10,182 bases of DNA from Candidatus Roizmanbacteria bacterium CG_4_10_14_0_2_um_filter_36_35 (GTDB lineage Bacteria > Patescibacteriota > Microgenomatia > UBA1406 > GWC2-37-13). Below, in pieces: positions 1 to 4,398 of the stretch (positions are counted from its first letter, which is position 1; the number at the start of each line of letters is the position of its first letter). The translations under genes were made by a program, and so were the position numbers. The notes under the pieces were generated by a model. The model had not been told where the DNA came from. It ran no database searches and saw only the letters and a program-made list of their open reading frames with translations. The stretch is taken from the NCBI GenBank assembly GCA_002792355.1, contig PFOE01000025.1, positions 1 through 10,182 of the forward strand, written 5' to 3'.

Positions 1-24
1 GTAGCTTTAGCGAAGGAGGATCAT
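1..24. repeat. Truncated dispersed hairpin repeat at window edge
   Basis: The first 20 or so bases (AGCTTTAGCGAAGGAGGA) look like the right half of a hairpin whose loop reads AGCTTTAGCGAA and whose left arm would lie outside the window. A related, degenerate loop (AAGTTTTAACGAAGG) recurs at 121-135. I recall such elements as common in Microgenomates genomes. The stretch could also be the 3' end of an upstream plus-strand gene: one frame is open to a TAA at 58-60 and another to a TAA at 72-74. I cannot choose between them and recognise no protein in either. Confidence 0.45.
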
Positions 25-38
25 CATACTCCGTTTCA

Positions 39-104
39 GGCGGGGTCAACATTTATGTAATTAATTATTTGTAAATTAATTCTCTACCCCGCCAACAGCG
101 GGGT
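39..104 (+). promoter_or_regulatory. Two mutually exclusive stem-loops (possible attenuator)
   Basis: GGCGGGGT at 39-46 is a perfect complement of ACCCCGCC at 86-93. The same right-hand segment (86-92) is also the 5' arm of the terminator hairpin with GCGGGGT at 98-104. The two helices cannot form together. Between them, AATTAATT at 59-66 can pair with 74-81. This is the layout of an antiterminator/terminator switch, but the GC-rich direct repeat may be chance and no ligand domain or leader peptide is recognisable. Confidence 0.25.
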
Positions 105-112
105 TTTTCTTT
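86..112 (+). terminator. Intrinsic terminator
   Basis: A 7-bp GC-rich stem (ACCCCGC 86-92 with GCGGGGT 98-104) around the loop CAACA is followed directly by a T-rich run on the plus strand. There is no T-run on the minus side, so it ends plus-strand transcription arriving from left of the window. It separates that unit from the ammonia-lyase gene, unless it works as an attenuator for that gene. Confidence 0.75.
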
Positions 113-140
113 GCCCGCCGAAGTTTTAACGAAGGTAGGT
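113..140. repeat. Degenerate hairpin repeat (GCCCGCC...GAAGG type)
   Basis: An imperfect stem pairs GCCCGCC (113-119) with GGTAGGT (134-140) around a GAAGTTTTAACGAA loop. The loop resembles that of the fragment at 1-24. The weakened right arm (wobble pairs and one mismatch) suggests an old copy. It lies directly upstream of, and partly overlaps, the putative promoter of the ammonia-lyase gene. Confidence 0.5.
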
Positions 141-152
141 TATGGTTATAAA
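124..152 (+). promoter_or_regulatory. Possible promoter of the ammonia-lyase operon
   Basis: A TATAAA -10-like hexamer at 147-152 follows a weak TTTTAA (124-129) with a 17-bp gap. The predicted start near 159 would leave a leader of about 8 nt before the ATG at 167. No Shine-Dalgarno sequence is present in the AT-rich segment before the gene, which fits a short-leader message. The region is so AT-rich that chance matches are likely. Confidence 0.3.
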
Positions 153-166
153 TTTAAAAAATATTT

Positions 167-1702
167 ATGAAAACAAAAAATAAGGTTGTCTTAACTGGAG
201 AAACCTTGACAATAGAAGAAGTAATTGCCGTATGCAGAAACAATGATAGAGTTGTTGTTCCTGATTTTGTTATTAAAAGAATCCAAGAAAATTGGGATGC
301 GATTGCGGAAATGCTTGAACGTGGTGATGTGATGTATGGTTTAAATACCGGCATTGGTGGATTCGGCAATGTCAAAATTTCCAAAGAAAAAGCAGGAGAG
401 TTATCAACACGTATGCTTAGAGCTCACTCTTCGGGTTATGGAAATATAGTCGAAAAAGAAATCGCCAAAGCAACATTATTACTTCGACTTAACGTATTTG
501 CTAAAGGTTATTCCGGAGTAAGACCGATTTTATTTAAAACTTTTGTCGAGATGCTAAATAAAAACGTCATTCCGGTTTTCTATGAAAAAGGTTCTGTTGG
601 TACATCCGGCGATTTGGCTCCTTTATCTCAGATGGGATTAGTAGTCATTGGTGAAGGAAAGGCTTATTGGCAAGGAAAAATTATCTCCGGTGATGAGGCG
701 ATGAAAAAAGGAGAAATAGAACCGGTTCCTTTAGCATACCGGGAAGGCTTGGCAATTATGAACGGCTCCCAGTTTATGACTGCGATCGCCGCTTTTAATA
801 TATATGACGCTGAAAGATTGATTAAACAAACTGAAATTGTCTGTAGTATGACGATTGATGTTTTAAACTGCGTCGAATCAGCTTATAGCAAAGAATACAA
901 CCAAGTCCGTCCTTTTAAAGGTCAGAATGATTCCGCTGCCAACTTAAGAAGACTATTTCAAGGAAGTGAACTAATGAAACAGCCAAAAAAAAATGTCCAA
1001 AACGCTTATTCTCTTCGCTCGGTTCCCCAAGTTTCTGGCGCTTGTCGAGACGCTTTAGACTATGTAAAAAAAATTACGGAAATAGAAATGAATGCCGTAG
1101 CGGATAATCCTATCTTCTTTACTAAAGAAAAAGTTTGCCTAACCGGAGCTAACTTTCATGGCGCGCCGATTGGCTATACGCAGGATTTATTAGGAATTGT
1201 TATCACTGACCTAGGAAATATTTCCGAAAGACAAACTAATAATCTTATGGATCCTGCTTGTTCAAAGGACTTACCGGCTTTTCTGGTTAAAAGTGCCGGA
1301 CTCGATTCTGGATTGATGATTTCTCAATATACCCAAGCGGCTCTTGTTTCGGAAAATAAAATCTTAGCTAGTCCTGCTAGTGTTGACTCAATTCCTGTTT
1401 CTGGAAATCAGGAAGACCACGTCTCATTTGGAACCATTGCCGCTAGAAAAGCCAGAGAAATAATAAAAAACACCGAGGCGGTTGTAGCGATTCAGTTATT
1501 GGCTACTTGTCAGGCTTATGAATTTAGAAAACCACTCAAACCGTCTAAAGTTTTTCAGGAAGTTTATAAACTGGTTAGGTCGGTTAGCCCGGCAATAACA
1601 GAAGATAGAGCTTTTTATATTGATATTGAAAAAGTCGTTCCTTTGATTCGTAGTTATAAGGTGTTAGAAGTTGCTGAAAATATTGTCGGCGAATTAAAAT
1701 AA
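167..1702 (+). CDS. hutH: Aromatic amino acid ammonia-lyase (histidine ammonia-lyase family)
   Basis: This 511-residue protein has the usual length of the HAL/PAL/TAL family, which removes ammonia from histidine, phenylalanine or tyrosine using the self-made MIO cofactor. The cofactor loop GSVGTSGDLAPL carries the triad Thr146-Ser147-Gly148 instead of the usual Ala-Ser-Gly. Other active-site positions are present: the Tyr57 loop (YGLNTG), His87 (RAHSSG), Asn199 (MNGSQ), the YSLRSVPQ block with Gln278, Tyr281 and Arg284, Phe330 (GANFHGAP), and Glu416 (GNQEDHVS). The His87 region resembles the Ser-His dyad of histidine lyases but reads Ala-His, so histidine is only the likeliest substrate; an aminomutase or another aromatic lyase is possible. 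No hutU, hutI or hutG is nearby. The ATG at 167 has no Shine-Dalgarno. The gene is coupled to the next by 1 nt. Family is certain, substrate is not. Confidence 0.93.
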   Translation: MKTKNKVVLTGETLTIEEVIAVCRNNDRVVVPDFVIKRIQENWDAIAEMLERGDVMYGLNTGIGGFGNVKISKEKAGELSTRMLRAHSSGYGNIVEKEIAKATLLLRLNVFAKGYSGVRPILFKTFVEMLNKNVIPVFYEKGSVGTSGDLAPLSQMGLVVIGEGKAYWQGKIISGDEAMKKGEIEPVPLAYREGLAIMNGSQFMTAIAAFNIYDAERLIKQTEIVCSMTIDVLNCVESAYSKEYNQVRPFKGQNDSAANLRRLFQGSELMKQPKKNVQNAYSLRSVPQVSGACRDALDYVKKITEIEMNAVADNPIFFTKEKVCLTGANFHGAPIGYTQDLLGIVITDLGNISERQTNNLMDPACSKDLPAFLVKSAGLDSGLMISQYTQAALVSENKILASPASVDSIPVSGNQEDHVSFGTIAARKAREIIKNTEAVVAIQLLATCQAYEFRKPLKPSKVFQEVYKLVRSVSPAITEDRAFYIDIEKVVPLIRSYKVLEVAENIVGELK

Positions 1703-1703
1703 T

Positions 1704-1940
1704 ATGAGAAGAGAAATCATTGCTGAAGGAAATGAGGGATGGTTTGGTGGTTGGTTCAGATGCTCTAGTTGCGATTTTGATATATTATTGCATGGAAAAG
1801 TTTTTAATCGCGCGAGACAGTTAGAATCCCAAAAAATGCCGATTATATGTGGTACTTGCGATCTAACAAACGGTCTTATTCCAGAAATCAGAAAACCAAA
1901 ATATCCCGCGATAACTGGTCCACTATACGGTGGTAATTGA
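1704..1940 (+). CDS. Small four-cysteine (zinc-ribbon-like) protein
   Basis: This 78-residue protein begins one base after the lyase stop codon, so the two are almost certainly co-transcribed and translationally coupled. Two CxxC pairs, Cys20/Cys23 and Cys49/Cys52, are spaced as in a rubredoxin- or zinc-ribbon-like knuckle pair. Before them lies a tryptophan-rich GWFGGWF stretch, and the C-terminus is rich in Pro and Gly. No signal peptide or membrane segment is seen. I do not recognise the family. The coupling suggests a role linked to the lyase (regulator, nucleic-acid binder or partner), but that is inference. Confidence 0.75.
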   Translation: MRREIIAEGNEGWFGGWFRCSSCDFDILLHGKVFNRARQLESQKMPIICGTCDLTNGLIPEIRKPKYPAITGPLYGGN

Positions 1941-2010
1941 CTGGGTTAGACTTCGAGAAAAATTTGTTGTCAGAACCTGCTAAAAGATCTACTTTGTAGC
2001 GTATAGTCCG

Positions 2011-2039
2011 TTGACATAGCTTTAAATATGCTCTATTTT
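2011..2039 (+). promoter_or_regulatory. Predicted sigma70-type promoter for the four helix bundle gene
   Basis: A perfect TTGACA (2011-2016) is separated by 17 bp from TATTTT (2034-2039). Transcription would start near 2046, two bases before the ATG at 2048, giving an almost leaderless message. It lies just outside the 7-bp repeat array. The rest of the gap after the zinc-ribbon gene (1941-2010) shows no clear gene or terminator. Confidence 0.5.
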
Positions 2040-2040
2040 T

Positions 2041-2093
2041 ATCTCAAATGTCAAATCTCAAATCGCAAATCTATATCTCAAATGTTAAATCTA
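2041..2093. repeat. Array of 7-bp units, left copy
   Basis: The stretch is built from heptamers of the form (C/T)AAAT(C/G)T: CAAATGT, CAAATCT, CAAATCG, CAAATCT, then after a short break CAAATGT and TAAATCT. It overlaps the first 15 or so codons of the four helix bundle gene, so part of that protein's N-terminus is repeat-derived. An inverted counterpart lies just after the gene's stop codon (2444-2498). Confidence 0.85.
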
Positions 2094-2443
2094 CTAATGT
2101 AAAAGTCAGAGCTTATCAGTTTTCTATAAAAATAATAAAGTTTGTTAACAAACTTCCATCTAAACGAGCTTTTTGGGTAATAGGAGATCAATTAATAAGA
2201 AGTGCTACGTCGATCGGCGCCAATATGATGGAGGGTCAATCTTCGTCTTCAAGAAGAGAATTTATTAAATATTACGAAATATCTTTAAAATCATCCAATG
2301 AAACTAAATATTGGTTATCTCTACTAAAAGATTCTTTTGTTGAATTAAAAAATGAAATTGAAATTTTACTAAAAGAGAACGAAGAAATTTCAAGAATGAT
2401 TGCTTCAAGTATCTTGACGTTGAAAAACAAAAATAGATATTAA
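2048..2443 (+). CDS. Four helix bundle protein (23S rRNA intervening-sequence / S23 type)
   Basis: This 131-residue protein belongs to the small helical family first named after proteins encoded in 23S rRNA intervening sequences and related in fold to the Avd accessory protein of diversity-generating retroelements. The diagnostic blocks are visible: a first amphipathic helix (residues 20-37), GDQLIRSATSIGANMMEGQ (about 46-64), SSSRREFIKYYEISLKSSNET (about 65-85), and a final Glu/Lys-rich helix. Residues 1-17 are encoded by the 7-bp repeat array and are probably not part of the fold; no alternative ATG, GTG or TTG start lies between them and the core. The function of free-standing members is unknown. 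No reverse transcriptase or rRNA gene is present, so neither classical context applies. The inverted arrays at both ends suggest that gene and repeats moved as a unit. Confidence 0.88.
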   Translation: MSNLKSQIYISNVKSTNVKVRAYQFSIKIIKFVNKLPSKRAFWVIGDQLIRSATSIGANMMEGQSSSSRREFIKYYEISLKSSNETKYWLSLLKDSFVELKNEIEILLKENEEISRMIASSILTLKNKNRY

Positions 2444-2498
2444 AGATTTGAGATTTAAAGATGTAGATTTGACATTTAACATTTGAGATTTGAGATAT
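2444..2498. repeat. Array of 7-bp units, right copy (inverted)
   Basis: Read on the minus strand, this segment has the same heptamers as 2041-2093: CAAATCT, CAAATGT, TAAATGT, CAAATCT, and after a short break further TAAATCT/CAAATCT units. It starts on the first base after the four helix bundle stop codon and ends five bases before the Shine-Dalgarno of the next gene. The two arrays form an inverted pair around the gene and could pair in RNA or single-stranded DNA. Confidence 0.85.
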
Positions 2499-2502
2499 AG
2501 TT

Positions 2503-2511
2503 AGGGGGTGA
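2503..2511 (+). promoter_or_regulatory. Strong Shine-Dalgarno of the DUF3276 gene
   Basis: AGGGGGTGA closely matches the anti-Shine-Dalgarno complement (AGGAGGTGA) and sits about 6 nt before the ATG at 2517, fixing that start. It is the only clear ribosome binding site in the window; the other genes rely on short leaders or overlaps. Confidence 0.75.
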
Positions 2512-2516
2512 TATAA

Positions 2517-2735
2517 ATGGACACAAAAACTAAACTCGATTCCAAAAATATAAAATGCGGTTACCGGACATATTTTTTCGACACCTACGAAGCAAAAAAT
2601 AAAAGTAAATATGTAGTCATTACCGAATCAAGATTTGTTAAGGAAGGTGAGCCGTATAAAAGGAGTTCGATTATCTTATTCAAAGAGGATCTGGAAAAGT
2701 TCAAAGATGAACTTAGTAAAATTACTTTAGATTAA
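2517..2735 (+). CDS. DUF3276 / PUR-alpha-like small nucleic-acid-binding protein
   Basis: This 72-residue protein matches the single-repeat PUR-domain family annotated as DUF3276 or 'PurA ssDNA and RNA-binding protein'. Visible hallmarks are YRTYFFDTYEAKNKSKYVVITES (about 16-38), the strand RSSIILFKED (about 49-58) and a final helix EKFKDELSKI. Known PUR repeats bind single-stranded purine-rich DNA or RNA and dimerise; that role is transferred from the family. It is cytoplasmic, with no signal or membrane segment. Its start is set by the strong Shine-Dalgarno just upstream. The inverted heptamer array ends immediately before that site, so any native promoter may have been displaced if the array arrived by insertion. 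No terminator is visible after it. Confidence 0.8.
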   Translation: MDTKTKLDSKNIKCGYRTYFFDTYEAKNKSKYVVITESRFVKEGEPYKRSSIILFKEDLEKFKDELSKITLD

Positions 2736-2751
2736 ATCAAGATTTTTTATT

Positions 2752-2760
2752 TGATATAAT
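2752..2760 (+). promoter_or_regulatory. Extended -10 promoter of the epimerase gene
   Basis: TGATATAAT is an exact extended -10 (TGnTATAAT), with the hexamer at 2755-2760. No good -35 is seen, as is usual for this class. Standard spacing puts the transcript start at 2767, exactly the A of the ATG, so the mRNA should be leaderless. This also favours ATG 2767 over the in-frame TTG at 2761. Confidence 0.6.
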
Positions 2761-2766
2761 TTGAGA

Positions 2767-3387
2767 ATGAAGATTCTAGAGATAAAAACTCTTGTCTTTC
2801 CAGAGATTAAAGTAATGAAATTTGCCCGTTTTTTGGATAATCGGGGTTACTTTACCGAGCTTTACAAAAGAAGCGACTTCCAGAAGATAGATTTTTTGAA
2901 AGATATAGAATTTCTTCAAAACAACGGTAGCTTTTCTAAGGCCGGCGTCATTCGTGGTCTTCATTTTCAATGGAACCCGTATATGAATAAATTGGTAAAG
3001 ACAATCAGCGGTCAGATGATTGATCTTTTTTTAGACATAAGAGTTGGGTCGCCTAATTTTGGGAAAATTGGAGCTTATAACATGAATAACCAACCTGAAT
3101 CTGACTATGATCAATGGATCTGGATCCCTGTTGGTTTTGCTCATGGTAATATTTTTGTTAAAGATACAACAATTGAATATTACTGTACCGCCGAATATTC
3201 ACCTACAACTGAAGCTTCTATTTCTCCGTTATCGTCAGATATTGATTGGTCTATGATAGATAAAAATTTAAAAGATATTTATGATCAGGTTTGTAAAAAA
3301 CCAAATATTTCAGAAAAGGATAAAAACGGTTTTACTTTAGACGAATGGCTTAAAGACGAAAGATCAGTTTTTTTTACTTATTCTTAA
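2767..3387 (+). CDS. rfbC: dTDP-4-dehydrorhamnose 3,5-epimerase-like protein (RmlC family)
   Basis: RmlC epimerases are cupins that invert C3 and C5 of dTDP-4-keto-6-deoxyglucose on the way to dTDP-L-rhamnose; relatives act on other dTDP-4-keto sugars. Counting from ATG 2767 (206 residues), the family blocks are: RFLDNRGYFTELY near the N-terminus, VIRGLHFQ with catalytic-type His66, NKLVKTISGQ, DLFLDIRVGSPNFGK, WIPVGFAHG with His126, EYYCTAEYSP with the likely catalytic Tyr139, and the end motif SEKDKNGFTLDEWL. The -10 box favours ATG 2767 over an in-frame TTG six bases earlier. The other rhamnose genes (rmlA, B, D) are not in the window, so the exact sugar is unproven, but the glycosyltransferase cluster beginning 120 bp downstream fits a supplier of activated deoxysugar. 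The stop codon lies one base from a convergent tRNA. Confidence 0.88.
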   Translation: MKILEIKTLVFPEIKVMKFARFLDNRGYFTELYKRSDFQKIDFLKDIEFLQNNGSFSKAGVIRGLHFQWNPYMNKLVKTISGQMIDLFLDIRVGSPNFGKIGAYNMNNQPESDYDQWIWIPVGFAHGNIFVKDTTIEYYCTAEYSPTTEASISPLSSDIDWSMIDKNLKDIYDQVCKKPNISEKDKNGFTLDEWLKDERSVFFTYS

Positions 3388-3388
3388 G

Positions 3389-3460
3389 TGCTAGCAAGAG
3401 GATTCGAACCTCTGACGTCTCGCTTATGAAACGAGTGCTCTACCGCTGAGCTATGCTAGC
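3389..3460 (-). tRNA. tRNA with anticodon CAT (Met, probably elongator)
   Basis: Read on the minus strand, a full 72-nt cloverleaf forms: acceptor GCTAGCA/TGCTAGC, D arm GCTC/GAGC with loop AGCGGTA, anticodon stem CTCGT/GCGAG (one G-T pair) with loop TTCATAA, a 5-nt variable loop, T arm AGAGG/CCTCT with loop TTCGAAT, and discriminator A. CCA is not encoded. The first pair is G-C and the anticodon stem lacks three G-C pairs, so it is not a typical initiator. It is either elongator tRNA-Met or a lysidine-modified tRNA-Ile read from CAT; these cannot be separated by eye. Confidence 0.95.
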
Positions 3461-3482
3461 TTACTAGCTTAATTTTATACGA

Positions 3483-3514
3483 ATATTATATAATATATAG
3501 AATCTTTATGACAA
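3483..3514. promoter_or_regulatory. Palindromic bidirectional promoter between tRNA and glycan operon
   Basis: ATATTATATAATAT (3483-3496) is a perfect palindrome that presents TATAAT on the plus strand (3489-3494) and on the minus strand (3490-3485). On the minus strand TTGTCA (3514-3509) lies 18 bp upstream of the -10, giving a good promoter with an 18-nt leader before the tRNA. On the plus strand the -10 would start transcription near 3501, about 7 nt before the ATG at 3508; no convincing -35 is seen there. The minus-strand -35 lies within the first codons of the GT2 gene. Confidence 0.5.
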
Positions 3515-4398
3515 AAATAGATCTTTCGATAGTTATCGTTTCCTATAACACCAAAAAAATCACCCAAAACTGCTTAGAATCAATCAACCGATCACTTTGG
3601 GGAACAAAAATCAGATACGAAATTATCTCCGTTGACAACAACTCTCATGACGGATCAAAAGAAATGCTTCTTAACTATTCCCTGGATAAAAAAAACCATA
3701 CCGGATACTTTCAAACCAGAACTAATCTTGGCTTTGGCCGGGGAAACAACTTTGGCGTTAAACGAGCAACCGGAAAATATATTCTGTTGCTTAATTCAGA
3801 TACGATTATTCTAAATAGATCAATTGAAAAATTATTTAATCATTATGTTGAAAATGAAAAAACCATCCATTTTCTTGGCGCTAAATTATTGAATAAAGAT
3901 TTAACTCCTCAGCCTTCTGCTTGTCGTTTCTTTACCCTTCCTGTTATCTTTGCTTCTCTCCTTCTCAAAGGCGACTATTACGGATTAACACGTTTTTCTC
4001 CGAATGAATTTAAAAAAGTTGACTGGGTTTCAGGCGCCTGCATACTGACTAAAAAGTCCTACTACCGGCGTTTGGGCGGTTTTGACAAAAATATTTTTAT
4101 GTATATGGAAGAAGTTGACTTACTTTACCGCGCTAAAAAATTAGGACTAAATACCTGGTTTTACCCTGATTCCAAGATTATTCACCTCGGAAGCGCCTCA
4201 TCAGAAGGAAAAATTTTTCCTATTCTGCAAGTCTACCGGGGATTTCTATTCTTTTACAAAAAACACTATTCTTTTCTCCATCTACTAGTTCTTCATCTTA
4301 TTTTGAAATTAAAAGCTGCAACCGCCTATTTTATTGGTAAAATTAAAGGTAACCAATATTTAATTGATACTTATGGACAAGCTTTTAAGATTTGTTAA
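3508..4398 (+). CDS. GT2-family glycosyltransferase (rhamnosyltransferase-like)
   Basis: This 296-residue GT-A fold enzyme resembles the WbbL/rhamnosyltransferase branch of family GT2, which transfers a sugar from a nucleotide donor to a lipid-linked glycan on the cytoplasmic face. Visible blocks are the N-terminal strand SIVIVSYNTKKITQNCLESI (7-26), the donor-binding VDNNSHDGS (42-50), TNLGFGRGNNFGV (72-84), the metal-binding LLNSDT (94-99), the acceptor-side VSGACILTKK (174-183), GGFDKNIFMYMEEVDLLYR with the probable catalytic Glu/Asp set 201-204, and H226. The C-terminal 50 residues are hydrophobic and may attach it to the membrane. It is the first gene of the operon and overlaps the next by 26 nt. 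A rhamnosyl donor would fit the epimerase upstream, but this is inference. Confidence 0.9.
   Translation: MTKIDLSIVIVSYNTKKITQNCLESINRSLWGTKIRYEIISVDNNSHDGSKEMLLNYSLDKKNHTGYFQTRTNLGFGRGNNFGVKRATGKYILLLNSDTIILNRSIEKLFNHYVENEKTIHFLGAKLLNKDLTPQPSACRFFTLPVIFASLLLKGDYYGLTRFSPNEFKKVDWVSGACILTKKSYYRRLGGFDKNIFMYMEEVDLLYRAKKLGLNTWFYPDSKIIHLGSASSEGKIFPILQVYRGFLFFYKKHYSFLHLLVLHLILKLKAATAYFIGKIKGNQYLIDTYGQAFKIC

Noticed and set aside
1..52. Minus-strand gene starting at the ATG complement at 50-52 and running off the left edge
   Set aside because: It would start inside the GC-rich repeat-like segment, and the nearby terminator points to plus-strand transcription; no recognisable protein.
167..1940. A histidine-utilisation (hut) operon
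   Set aside because: Only the lyase is present; the following gene is a small zinc-ribbon-like protein and no urocanase, imidazolonepropionase or formiminoglutamase is seen.
1988..2000. Small CTAC/GTAG hairpin after the zinc-ribbon gene as a terminator
   Set aside because: The 4-bp stem is too weak and no T-run follows.
2048..2443. Avd-like accessory gene of a diversity-generating retroelement
   Set aside because: The fold family is related, but no reverse transcriptase, template/variable repeat pair or target gene is present in the window.
2041..2498. CRISPR array from the regular short repeats
   Set aside because: The units are 7 bp in direct tandem without spacers and are inverted across a gene; no cas gene is nearby.
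2733..2755. Terminator after the DUF3276 gene (ATCAA/TTGAT around a T-run)
   Set aside because: The possible stem is only 5 bp and AT-rich, and the T-run is in the loop, not after the stem.
2761..2763. TTG start for the epimerase
   Set aside because: It would lie upstream of the transcript start predicted from the extended -10 at 2752-2760; the ATG at 2767 fits exactly.
3389..3460. Initiator tRNA-fMet
   Set aside because: The first acceptor pair is G-C instead of a mismatch, and the anticodon stem lacks the three consecutive G-C pairs typical of initiators.
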